Below, piece after piece: positions 1-8,229 of a stretch of DNA of 64,000 nucleotides; within the stretch, counting starts at the first letter, position 1; each line of letters begins with the position of its first letter. Origin of the DNA: UBA8514 sp034933685 (lineage in GTDB: Bacteria; Bacillota; Clostridia; Lachnospirales; Anaerotignaceae); the NCBI GenBank assembly GCA_034933685.1, contig JAYFNB010000003.1:118173-182172 (forward strand). The letters are read 5' to 3'. A model generated the notes under the pieces. The model searched no databases. It was not told the DNA's origin and was given only the letters and a program-made list of their open reading frames with translations. A program made the translations under genes and the position numbers.

Positions 1-2
1 TT

Positions 3-1076
3 AATAATCTGCTTATTGCAGATTTTAGAAATATTGCAGCGGCTGAGATTAAACTTAATAAAGGTATAAACATATTGTATGGTGACAATGCACAGGGAAA
101 AACTAACATTTTAGAATCTGTGTATATTTGTGCAACAGGCAGAAGTCATCGCACAAAAATAGATGGTCAGCTTATAAATTTTGGTAAGCGAGAGGCTCAT
201 ATTAAGGCATTTATTGTGCGTGATAGGCGTACAGATAGAATTGACGTTCATCTTAAAAAAGATGAAAAAAAAGGTATTGCGGTAAACGGTGTTCCGATAC
301 GCAAAAGCGGAGATTTGTTTGGAACACTGCATACAGTAATGTTTTCGCCTGAGGATTTACAGCTAATTAAAAATGCTCCAAGTGAAAGACGCCGATTTAT
401 CGATATGGAATTATGTCAACTTAGTAATGTTTATTATTACGATTTGCAACAGTATTATAAGGTGCTTAAACAAAGAAATAATTTGCTTAAGCGCATTCAA
501 AAAAATATAAAGCTTAAAGACACTCTTTTTGTGTGGGATTCACAAATGTGCCAGTATGGAACACGTATTACAGACAGCAGAAAAGCCTTTGTTGAAAGGG
601 TTAGCGCTATTTCATCAAAAATACACAGTGGCATAACACAGGGAAATGAAGAACTTGTAATAGAATATAAACCTAATGTGTTGAGTTGTGATTTTGCAGA
701 AAAATTAGCGTCTTCAACGGAAAAAGATATTATGTATGGCAGTACAACTTATGGGCCTCATAAGGATGATATAATATTTTATGTTAATCAAAATGATGTG
801 AAGATTTTTGGCTCTCAGGGTCAGCAAAGAACGGCAGCATTGTCTGCCAAACTGGCTGAAATTGAGATTATAAAAACCGAAACAGGGCAAACACCAGTAT
901 TGCTTTTAGACGATGTTTTAAGTGAATTGGACGAAAGACGGCAGTATTATTTATTAGATAGTATCCGGGATACGCAGACAATTATAACCTGCACAGGAAT
1001 AGAAGACAGTATAAAAAAGTATACGGAAAAAGCTTTTATTTTCAATATTAAAGGCGGGATTGTAGAACGAAGTTAA
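3..1076 (+). CDS. recF: DNA replication and repair protein RecF (5'-truncated by window edge)
   Basis: RecF is the SMC-like ATPase that helps RecO and RecR load RecA at single-strand gaps. The frame is already open at base 3 and reads a typical N-terminal strand (ADFRNI) before the Walker A loop GDNAQGKT at about 81-104, so only the first few codons are missing. The TTG at 75 is an internal codon, not the start. An ABC-type signature (SQGQQRT) and Walker B (LLLDDVLSELDE) follow in the expected order near the C-terminus. Its position before gyrB and gyrA is the conserved origin-region order. A repeat element and a terminator follow the stop. Confidence 0.96.
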   Translation, partial: NNLLIADFRNIAAAEIKLNKGINILYGDNAQGKTNILESVYICATGRSHRTKIDGQLINFGKREAHIKAFIVRDRRTDRIDVHLKKDEKKGIAVNGVPIRKSGDLFGTLHTVMFSPEDLQLIKNAPSERRRFIDMELCQLSNVYYYDLQQYYKVLKQRNNLLKRIQKNIKLKDTLFVWDSQMCQYGTRITDSRKAFVERVSAISSKIHSGITQGNEELVIEYKPNVLSCDFAEKLASSTEKDIMYGSTTYGPHKDDIIFYVNQNDVKIFGSQGQQRTAALSAKLAEIEIIKTETGQTPVLLLDDVLSELDERRQYYLLDSIRDTQTIITCTGIEDSIKKYTEKAFIFNIKGGIVERS

Positions 1077-1281
1077 AACCTTGATGGCTTTGACCTCAAA
1101 CACCCACAAGGGTTTATTTTCAGTACTTTGCTTCGCAAAGCTGTCCTGCGGACAGATGGCACGTCTTTGCCATTGCCACCTTGACCCTTTTAAAACCGCA
1201 TAGATATGCGGTTTTTGTGAAAGTTTTTGGTCTTGCTTTTTTCAAAAAGCAAGTGGGTTTGGGCAACGCCCAAGGTTTTTC
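1077..1281 (+). repeat. Dispersed 3'-UTR hairpin repeat, copy A (long form)
   Basis: Begins at the recF stop and ends in CAAGGTTTTT. The ends form an inverted repeat (AAAACCTTG / CAAGGTTTT). Inside is a chain of short hairpins: CTTTGC/GCAAAG, CTGTCC/GGACAG, TGGCA/TGCCA, AAACCGCATA/TATGCGGTTT, GCTTTTTTCAAAAAGC and TTGGGC/GCCCAA. Related copies lie at 8892-9100, 18461-18524, 19959-20105 and 42732-42872. Open frames inside it look like by-products of the repeat, not genes. Confidence 0.9.
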
Positions 1282-1290
1282 TTCAGGCTT

Positions 1291-1324
1291 AAAGGCACAC
1301 TTAAAATTGGTGTGCCTTTTTATT
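1291..1324 (+). terminator. Intrinsic terminator of recF
   Basis: Stem AAAGGCACAC / GTGTGCCTTT with a 9-base loop, followed by a T-rich tract. It lies directly after repeat copy A, so the repeat would be part of the recF 3'-UTR. Confidence 0.8.
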
Positions 1325-1391
1325 TTTGATTCTGCACACATTATTATGTAGATTTATATTTAGTTTTAGCGGTTTAAAAGGCTGTTTTTTC

Positions 1392-1420
1392 TTGTAAATA
1401 CGGGCAATTTATGGTATACT
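1392..1420 (+). promoter_or_regulatory. Promoter of gyrBA
   Basis: TTGTAA (1392-1397), 17-base spacer, TATACT (1415-1420), a good sigma-A type promoter. The roughly 130-base leader contains a hairpin CAGCCT/AGGCTG (1448-1466) followed by TTTT, which could act as a weak attenuator; that role is inference. The gyrB ribosome site AAGGAGAG is at 1546-1553. Confidence 0.75.
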
Positions 1421-1559
1421 ATACACAAATAAAGTTATACGCAGAAGCAGCCTTTAAAAGAGGCTGTTTTATAGTGAATTAAGCTTTTTAAGCTTTGTTT
1501 GCTAAAACATAATAGCCTAATTTTATGGGCCTTAGTTTTTAAGTCAAGGAGAGAAAAAA

Positions 1560-3461
1560 ATGTCTAAAGATTACAATGAAAATCAAATTCAGGTTTTGGA
1601 AGGCTTAGAGGCTGTAAGAAAGCGTCCAGGTATGTACATTGGCTCCACCAGTTCAAGGGGATTACATCATCTGGTGTACGAAATAGTAGATAATGCTGTT
1701 GATGAAGCACTTGCTGGCTTTTGTACTGAAATAGATGTTACTATTCACCCTGACGATATTATATCTGTAAAGGATAATGGACGAGGTATACCTACAGGTA
1801 TTCATCATCAAAAGGGTATATCTGCGGTAGAGGTGGTTTTTACTATTCTTCATGCGGGCGGTAAGTTTGGCGGCGGAGGATATAAGGTTTCTGGCGGTCT
1901 TCACGGTGTTGGCGCTTCCGTTGTTAATGCATTAAGTGAATGGCTTATTGTTGAAGTTTTCAGCGAAGGCAAGCTTTATCAGCAAAGATATGAGCGTGGA
2001 AAGCCAGTAATGCCACTGGAGGCAATAGGTGAATGCGACAATTGCGGTACTTTCATTACCTTTAAGCCAGATACTGAAATTTTTGAAGAAACAGTTTTTG
2101 ATTATAATATTTTGAAACAGCGTCTGAGGGAAACCTCATTTTTAACAAAAGGTCTTAAAATTAATTTAATTGACAAGCGTGAAGGAATTGAACAAGAAAG
2201 AAGCTTTCATTACGAAGGTGGAATTAAGGAATTTGTTCAGTATGTAAACAAAAACCGTACAGGAATTTACGATAAAATATTTTATGCCGAGGGTGAAAGA
2301 GACGGCGTACTGGTTGAGGTTGCTTTTCAGCATAACGATGGATACACCGAAAACGTATTTTCCTTTGTAAATAACATAAATACAACTGATGGTGGTACTC
2401 ACCTTGTTGGTTTCAGGTCTGGTCTTTTGCGTACCCTTAACAGCTATGGCAAAAGAATGGGTCTTTTAAAAGAAGCAGATAAAAATCTTACAGGCGATGA
2501 CGTGCGTGAAGGCCTTACAAGCGTTATAAGCGTGAAAGTTCCTGATCCTCAGTTTGAAGGTCAAACTAAAACAAAGCTTGGAAACAGCGAAGTTAAGGGT
2601 GCTGTAGACAGTGTTGTAAGTGAACAGCTTGCCTATTTTCTTGAGGAAAACCCTTCAATTGGTAAAATTATATTTGAAAAAGCTCTTGTTGCTTCAAGGG
2701 CACGAGATGCGGCAAAGAAGGCGAGAGAGCTTGTAAGGCGCAAAACCGTACTGGAAAGCTCCAGACTTCCTGGAAAGCTTACAGATTGCTCCGACAGAAA
2801 CCCTGAAAACTGCGAAATATATCTGGTAGAAGGTGACTCTGCTGGTGGTTCTGCAAAAAAAGCACGTGATCCTAAAACACAAGCGGTGCTTCCGCTTAGA
2901 GGTAAAATTCTTAATGTTGAAAAAGCACGTATTGATAGAATTTTAAACAGTGATGAAATTAAAAACATGATAACAGCCTTTGGAACAGGCATTTCGGAAG
3001 ATTTTGATATAGAAAAGCTTAGGTACCACAAAATTGTAATTATGACGGATGCCGACGTAGACGGTGCGCATATTCGTACTTTGCTTTTAACTTTCTTTTA
3101 CCGCTATATGCAGCCTCTTATTAGGGAAGGCAAAATTTATGTTGCACAGCCTCCACTTTACAGGGTGGAAAAAAATAAACAGCATTACTATGTTTATGAT
3201 GATAAGCAGCTTGAAGAACTTTATGGCGAAATTGGAAGAACAGGCATTAAGGATATACAGCGTTACAAAGGTCTTGGTGAAATGGACTTCGACCAGCTTA
3301 GAGACACAACTATGGCAAAAGAACACAGAATACTGAAAAAGGTAGACTTAGTTGATGCTGTTACAGCAGATGAAATTTTTAGTATGCTTATGGGCGATAA
3401 GGTTGAGCCAAGGCGTGATTTCATAACAGAAAATGCTCAATACGGCAATTTGGATGTGTAA
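1560..3461 (+). CDS. gyrB: DNA gyrase subunit B
   Basis: ATPase subunit of DNA gyrase, which introduces negative supercoils together with GyrA. At 633 residues it has the normal length of Gram-positive GyrB. The GHKL ATPase part shows RKRPGMYIG, the catalytic region EIVDNAVDEA, DNGRGIP and GGLHGVGASVVNALS. The TOPRIM part shows EGDSAGGSA and the metal-binding MTDADVDGAHI. The C-terminal RYKGLGEM and the closing NLDV are standard. The ATG is preceded by AAGGAGAG at a spacing of six bases. gyrA follows after 93 bases on the same strand, consistent with one transcript. Confidence 0.98.
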   Translation: MSKDYNENQIQVLEGLEAVRKRPGMYIGSTSSRGLHHLVYEIVDNAVDEALAGFCTEIDVTIHPDDIISVKDNGRGIPTGIHHQKGISAVEVVFTILHAGGKFGGGGYKVSGGLHGVGASVVNALSEWLIVEVFSEGKLYQQRYERGKPVMPLEAIGECDNCGTFITFKPDTEIFEETVFDYNILKQRLRETSFLTKGLKINLIDKREGIEQERSFHYEGGIKEFVQYVNKNRTGIYDKIFYAEGERDGVLVEVAFQHNDGYTENVFSFVNNINTTDGGTHLVGFRSGLLRTLNSYGKRMGLLKEADKNLTGDDVREGLTSVISVKVPDPQFEGQTKTKLGNSEVKGAVDSVVSEQLAYFLEENPSIGKIIFEKALVASRARDAAKKARELVRRKTVLESSRLPGKLTDCSDRNPENCEIYLVEGDSAGGSAKKARDPKTQAVLPLRGKILNVEKARIDRILNSDEIKNMITAFGTGISEDFDIEKLRYHKIVIMTDADVDGAHIRTLLLTFFYRYMQPLIREGKIYVAQPPLYRVEKNKQHYYVYDDKQLEELYGEIGRTGIKDIQRYKGLGEMDFDQLRDTTMAKEHRILKKVDLVDAVTADEIFSMLMGDKVEPRRDFITENAQYGNLDV

Positions 3462-3554
3462 TTAAAAACCTTGTAGTTGCAAACATGAAAGCATTTATGA
3501 AGTTAACTTGTTTAGCAATTTGATGCCTAAGGTATTTAAGAAAGGAATTTAAAA

Positions 3555-6071
3555 ATGAGTGAAAACCAGATAGACAAAATGGTTGGTATTGATATAGGTG
3601 AAGAAATGAAAAAGTGCTATATCGATTATGCCATGAGTGTAATTGTAGCAAGGGCTCTGCCAGATGTAAGAGATGGTTTAAAGCCTGTTCATAGACGTAT
3701 ATTGTTTTCAATGAGTGAAATGAACTTAGACCCATCAAAGGGATATAGAAAAAGTGCCCGTATAGTTGGTGATACAATGGGTAAATATCACCCTCATGGC
3801 GACGGCTCAATTTATCAGGCAATGGTAAGAATGGCACAAAATTTCAGCATGAGATACATGCTTGTAGACGGTCACGGTAACTTTGGTTCAATTGACGGTG
3901 ACGGTGCGGCGGCTTCACGTTACACAGAAGCAAGAATGAGCAGAATATCAGCAGAAATGCTTGCAGATATAGATAAAAATACAGTTGATTTTGAACCCAA
4001 TTATGACGGAAATGAAAAAGAACCTACAGTTCTTCCATCACGTATACCAAATTTGCTTGTAAACGGCTCTTCTGGCATTGCTGTCGGTATGGCAACAAAT
4101 ATACCACCGCATAACCTTGGTGAGGTTATAGACGGCGTTGTGAAGATGATAGACAACAAAGTTAACGAAAACAGAGAAACTGAAGTTGAAGAACTGATGG
4201 AATGTATTAAAGGGCCAGACTTTCCTACAGGAGCAACAATTCTTGGCAGAAGCGGAATACGTGCCGCTTACCGCACAGGTCGTGGTAAAATTTTGGTAAG
4301 AAGCAGATTAGAAATTGAGCCTGCATCAAACGGCAGAGAAAAAATTGTAGTAACCGAAATTCCTTATCAGGTAAATAAGGCTAGGTTGGTAGAAAAAATT
4401 GCCGACTTGGTTAGGGAAAAGAAAATTGAAGGTATTAGCGACATTTTAGATGAGTCTGCCGGTGATGACATTAAAATTACCATAGACCTTAAAAAAGACG
4501 TGAATTCCAACGTTGTTTTGAATCAGCTTTACAAATATACACAGCTTCAAGAAAGCTTTGGTGTTATTTTGCTTGCCCTTGTAAATGGCAGACCAGAGGT
4601 TATGAACCTTAAAACAGTGCTGGAAGAATACATTAAACATCAAGAAGAAGTTGTTACAAGACGTACACAGTTCGACCTTGATAAGGCAGAAAAACGTGCG
4701 CATATTTTGGAAGGTTTAAGAATTGCCCTTGATAATATTGATGAAGTAATTAAAACCATTCGTGAAGCCTATGACGATGCAAAAGAGCGTTTGATGGAGC
4801 GTTTTGGTCTTTCTGATGTACAGTCACAGGCTATACTTGAAATGCAGCTTAGGCGTTTACAGGGTTTGGAGCATGAAAAAATTGATGCAGAATATAAAGA
4901 ACTTATGGGAAAAATTGAATATTTTAAATCCATTTTAGCAGATAAAAATATTCTTTTTGGTGTTATTCGTGATGAAATTACAGTTATAAGAAATAAGTAT
5001 GCCGATGAAAGACGTACAGAAATAGTAAATAACCCAGGTGAAATTGATATTGAGGATTTAATTGAGGAAGAAACAAGTGTGTTCACTCTTTCACACCTTA
5101 ACTATATTAAAAGAACACCTTTGGATACTTATAAGAGCCAGAACAGAGGCGGACGTGGTATTATTGGTATGCAAACAAGGGAAGAAGATTTTGTAAAGGA
5201 TTTATTTGTTTCTTCAACCCACGATACCATTTTGTTCTTTACCAACCACGGCCGTGTATACCGTACAAAGGGATACCAAATACCTGAAGCAGGCAGGGCC
5301 GCAAGGGGTATGGCAATTGTAAATCTTTTGGAAGTTGCGGCAGGTGAAACCATTAGTGCGGTTATACCAGTAAGGGAATTCCAAGAGGATAAATACCTTG
5401 TAATGATAACAAAACAGGGTGTTATTAAAAAGACAGACATGATGAGCTATGCAAACATTCGTAAAGGCGGACTTAATGCCGTTAACCTTAGAGAAGATGA
5501 CGAGTTGATTTCTGTTCTTTTAACAGAGGATAATGACGAGTTGTTTGTGGCCACACATAATGGAATGGGCATACGTTTCAGTGCCGAAGACGCAAGGGCA
5601 ATGGGACGTGTGGCAACAGGTGTGCGTGCCGTTAAGCTTAGGGAAGATGATTTTGTAATCTCTGCCGATATTATTACCGATGATATGAGGGTGCTTAATG
5701 TAACGGAAAACGGTTATGGTAAACGTACTATGGGCAGTGAATTTAACCTTCAAAATAGAGGCGGTATTGGCGTAAAAGTTCACCAGATTACAGAAAAAAC
5801 AGGCAACCTTGTATCTACAGTAATGGTTAACGACAATGAAGAAATAATGCTTATTACCAGCGAGGGCATTATAATACGTTTGCGTGGTGCAGATATAAGC
5901 ACATTTGGCCGTGCAAGCCAAGGCGTTAAGCTGATGAACCTTAGCGATGGCATTAAGGTAGTTGGTGTGGCTAAAATAACTGAAGACAACATTGAAGAAG
6001 CAGAGGATGTTGAACCGGCTGAAGTTTATGAGTTAGAAGCTTGTGAAGACGATGACGATAACCAAGAGTAA
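3555..6071 (+). CDS. gyrA: DNA gyrase subunit A
   Basis: Breakage-reunion subunit of DNA gyrase. The N-terminal winged-helix part contains the catalytic tyrosine at residue 123 (SRYTEARM). The C-terminal beta-pinwheel carries a GyrA-box variant QNRGGRG, which separates gyrase from topoisomerase IV. The protein ends in an acidic tail (EACEDDDDNQE). The quinolone-determining segment reads GKYHPHGDGSIYQAM, so the sites equivalent to E. coli Ser83 and Asp87 are Gly84 and Gln88, neither of which is the usual residue. Ribosome site AAAGGA precedes the ATG. Confidence 0.98.
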   Translation: MSENQIDKMVGIDIGEEMKKCYIDYAMSVIVARALPDVRDGLKPVHRRILFSMSEMNLDPSKGYRKSARIVGDTMGKYHPHGDGSIYQAMVRMAQNFSMRYMLVDGHGNFGSIDGDGAAASRYTEARMSRISAEMLADIDKNTVDFEPNYDGNEKEPTVLPSRIPNLLVNGSSGIAVGMATNIPPHNLGEVIDGVVKMIDNKVNENRETEVEELMECIKGPDFPTGATILGRSGIRAAYRTGRGKILVRSRLEIEPASNGREKIVVTEIPYQVNKARLVEKIADLVREKKIEGISDILDESAGDDIKITIDLKKDVNSNVVLNQLYKYTQLQESFGVILLALVNGRPEVMNLKTVLEEYIKHQEEVVTRRTQFDLDKAEKRAHILEGLRIALDNIDEVIKTIREAYDDAKERLMERFGLSDVQSQAILEMQLRRLQGLEHEKIDAEYKELMGKIEYFKSILADKNILFGVIRDEITVIRNKYADERRTEIVNNPGEIDIEDLIEEETSVFTLSHLNYIKRTPLDTYKSQNRGGRGIIGMQTREEDFVKDLFVSSTHDTILFFTNHGRVYRTKGYQIPEAGRAARGMAIVNLLEVAAGETISAVIPVREFQEDKYLVMITKQGVIKKTDMMSYANIRKGGLNAVNLREDDELISVLLTEDNDELFVATHNGMGIRFSAEDARAMGRVATGVRAVKLREDDFVISADIITDDMRVLNVTENGYGKRTMGSEFNLQNRGGIGVKVHQITEKTGNLVSTVMVNDNEEIMLITSEGIIIRLRGADISTFGRASQGVKLMNLSDGIKVVGVAKITEDNIEEAEDVEPAEVYELEACEDDDDNQE

Positions 6072-6131
6072 GGTGTGGGTAAATAGAAAAAACTGTGGAC
6101 AGTTTTATAAATAATTAATAAAAATGTTAAT

Positions 6132-6175
6132 AAATGCAGTAATTATAGCCCATATAATTACTGCATTTCTCTTTT
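6132..6175 (+). terminator. Intrinsic terminator of gyrBA
   Basis: Perfect 15-bp stem (AAATGCAGTAATTAT and its complement, 6132-6146 and 6154-6168) with a 7-base loop, then CTCTTTT. It ends the gyrase transcript 60 bases after the gyrA stop. Confidence 0.85.
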
Positions 6176-6194
6176 AATTTTATGAGGTGATAAA

Positions 6195-6677
6195 ATGGGA
6201 AACAATTTAGAATTTAGGTTTGCACAAGAAGATGATGTAGAGAAGATTCTATTCTTTATAAAAGAATTGGCAGACTATGAAAAAATGCTGAATGAGGTTG
6301 TTGCAACAAAACAATTATTACAGGAATGGATTTTTGAAAAGAAAAAAGCAGAAGTAATATTTGCTATACTAGATGGAGAAGAAATAGGTTTTGCGCTGTT
6401 TTTTCATAATTTTTCAACATTTCTTGGGCGTTCGGGAATTTACTTGGAGGATTTATTTGTTTTGCCACAATATCGTAAAGATGGATACGGTAAAGCCATT
6501 TTTAAACAGCTTGCAAAAATAGCTATAGATAGAGGTTGTGGACGCCTTGAGTGGTGGTGCTTGGATTGGAATAAGCCAAGTATAGATTTTTACTTGTCTT
6601 TAGGTGCTGAACCCATGGATGATTGGACGGTATATCGTATTGCAGGTGACGCACTTAAAAACATGGAAAGTAATTAA
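6195..6677 (+). CDS. GNAT family N-acetyltransferase (diamine/spermidine acetyltransferase-like)
   Basis: Single-domain GCN5-related acetyltransferase of 160 residues that would transfer acetyl from acetyl-CoA to an amine. The acetyl-CoA binding loop is the QYRKDGYGKAIF segment (about residues 95-106), after the strand YLEDLFVLP. The C-terminal block RLEWWCLDWNKPSIDFYLSLGA matches the bacterial branch that resembles spermidine/spermine N1-acetyltransferase, so a polyamine or small-amine substrate is likely but unproven. The ribosome site GAGGTGAT lies just upstream. The gene sits between two terminators and is probably monocistronic. Confidence 0.85.
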   Translation: MGNNLEFRFAQEDDVEKILFFIKELADYEKMLNEVVATKQLLQEWIFEKKKAEVIFAILDGEEIGFALFFHNFSTFLGRSGIYLEDLFVLPQYRKDGYGKAIFKQLAKIAIDRGCGRLEWWCLDWNKPSIDFYLSLGAEPMDDWTVYRIAGDALKNMESN

Positions 6678-6692
6678 TAATGATGGATGCTG

Positions 6693-6731
6693 AAAAACAG
6701 TAATTATAAATTTATAGTTGCTGTTTTTTTG
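6693..6731 (+). terminator. Intrinsic terminator after the GNAT gene
   Basis: An 18-bp stem running without a loop gap from AAAAACAG (6693) to CTGTTTTT (6728), including two G-U pairs, followed by more T residues. Confidence 0.8.
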
Positions 6732-6745
6732 TTTTAAAATTGCTG

Positions 6746-6774
6746 TTGAATTAAATTTTATAACAAATTATGAT
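6746..6774 (+). promoter_or_regulatory. Candidate promoter of the nitroreductase-fold gene
   Basis: TTGAAT (6746-6751), 17-base spacer, TATGAT (6769-6774). The ribosome site AAGGAGGT follows at 6789-6796. Confidence 0.5.
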
Positions 6775-6802
6775 TAAAGAAAAATCATAAGGAGGTTATA
6801 TT

Positions 6803-7537
6803 TTGAATGAACTATATAGCATGATTTTTAAAAGAAAGTCTTTTAGAAAATTTAATACAGATTTAAAAATTTCTGAAAAAGAATTAATTGATATTGAAGA
6901 AAAGATTAATAATCTAATTCCGCTAGATAAATATATAAAAGTGGACTATAAAATTGTGCCTAAAGAGCAAACAACCTGTAAGCGAGGTGAATATTGTTTA
7001 CTTATTTTTAGTGAAGAAAAAGAAAATTATTTGAAAAATATTGGTTATATGTTTGAGCAGTTAGATTTATATTTAGCATCCAAAAATATAGGTGTTTGCT
7101 GGTATGGTATGGGCAAAACAAGTATTATGAAATTTGGCAGCTTAAAGTATGTAATTATGTTGGCAATAGGAAAAAGTTTAGAAAGTGAATTTAGAAAGGA
7201 TTACACAAAAGCTAAAAGAAAGAAAACAAGTGATATTTGGTGTGGAGATTTTATTAATGAAATTGGTGATGTAGTTAAATATTCACCAAGTGCCTGTAAT
7301 ACTCAGCCTTGGAAAGTGGTTTGCCAAAATAACATCTTGAAAGTTTATAGAACAAAGGTAACTAAATGTATTATTCCAAAAAATAAGATTTCTTTTTATA
7401 ATTCAATAGATATAGGTACTTTTCTTTTGTTTTTAGATATTACACTTGCTTACAATAATATTTGTTATGAAAAAAAATTAATTACAGCTAGTAATAATTT
7501 AGAACTAATGCCTGTAGCAGAATATATTTTAAATTAA
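6803..7537 (+). CDS. Nitroreductase-fold protein (TM1586 type)
   Basis: Flavin-binding nitroreductase-like protein of 244 residues, probably a small FMN oxidoreductase of unknown substrate. The N-terminus (MIFKRKSFRKFN) is the usual first helix of this fold. The C-terminal half has SPSACNTQPWKV, the conserved flavin-contact motif of the family. The layout, with two half-domains in one chain, fits the putative TM nitroreductase group. The start is TTG, chosen because AAGGAGGT sits seven bases upstream; the nearby ATG at 6807 is out of frame. Codon use is AT-rich compared with gyrA. Confidence 0.75.
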   Translation: MNELYSMIFKRKSFRKFNTDLKISEKELIDIEEKINNLIPLDKYIKVDYKIVPKEQTTCKRGEYCLLIFSEEKENYLKNIGYMFEQLDLYLASKNIGVCWYGMGKTSIMKFGSLKYVIMLAIGKSLESEFRKDYTKAKRKKTSDIWCGDFINEIGDVVKYSPSACNTQPWKVVCQNNILKVYRTKVTKCIIPKNKISFYNSIDIGTFLLFLDITLAYNNICYEKKLITASNNLELMPVAEYILN

Positions 7538-7644
7538 TGAGGTGTAGAATAAATTATGAAAGCAAACTAAAAACCAAACTCTACGGAGCGTTTATTGATA
7601 TTAAATTTGTATAGACTTATTATAAACACATGGAGGTGATAATT

Positions 7645-8229
7645 TTGGATTGTAGTAAAGTTGGGAATTTAATTTTAGGTTTAAGAAAAGAAATGGAAAT
7701 TACCCAGAAACAGCTTGCAGATGCTATGCATATAAGTGATAAAACAATTTCAAAATGGGAACGTGGATTAGGATGTCCTGATGTATCTCTGTTGCCTGAA
7801 TTATCACAGGTATTAGGTGTAAATATAGAAAAAATATTGCTGGGAGAGTTAGAACAAAATGATATAGATGGAGGAAATATGAAAAGAACTAAATTTTATG
7901 TATGTGGAAACTGTGGCAATATTATTACCGCTACAAGCGATGCAGAAGTATCCTGTTGTGGCAGAAAATTAACTGCACTTATTGCTAAACCATGTGATGA
8001 AATTCATAATATTAATGTGGAAACTGTGGAAAATGATTATTATGTTACTTTTTCACATGAAATGACCAAAGAACACTATTTGAATTTTATTGCATATGTA
8101 ACTAACGACAGGATTCTTTTTGTTAAGCTGTATCCAGAGCAAAGTGGCGAAGTACGTTTTCCAAAACTATATGGAGGAAAGCTATATTTTGGGTGCAATA
8201 AGCATGGATTGTGGGTGAAAGATTTATGA
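7645..8229 (+). CDS. XRE-family regulator fused to a two-iron desulfoferrodoxin (superoxide reductase) module
   Basis: The N-terminal ~65 residues are a Cro/CI helix-turn-helix (ITQKQLADAMHISDKTISKWERG). The rest is a complete class I desulfoferrodoxin. Numbered from the TTG start, the desulforedoxin iron ligands are C87, C90, C104 and C105, and the superoxide-reductase iron ligands are H121, H138, H144, C184 and H187 (CNKHGLW). The usual Glu-Lys-His active-site triplet reads Glu-Ile-His, so the catalytic lysine is missing. TTG 7645 is preferred because GGAGGTGA lies at 7632-7639. An internal GGAGG-N4-ATG (7870-7881) could start a 116-residue iron domain alone. It is likely a redox-sensing regulator, possibly also an enzyme. 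The stop overlaps the next gene by ATGA. Confidence 0.85.
   Translation: MDCSKVGNLILGLRKEMEITQKQLADAMHISDKTISKWERGLGCPDVSLLPELSQVLGVNIEKILLGELEQNDIDGGNMKRTKFYVCGNCGNIITATSDAEVSCCGRKLTALIAKPCDEIHNINVETVENDYYVTFSHEMTKEHYLNFIAYVTNDRILFVKLYPEQSGEVRFPKLYGGKLYFGCNKHGLWVKDL

Noticed and set aside
1120..1341. 73-codon open frame on the minus strand over repeat copy A
   Set aside because: It lies wholly in the repeat and terminator, has no ribosome site, and similar frames arise in the other repeat copies. It is a by-product of the repeat.
2633..3031. 132-codon frame antisense to gyrB
   Set aside because: It mirrors the well-conserved TOPRIM region of gyrB; no ribosome site and no recognisable protein.
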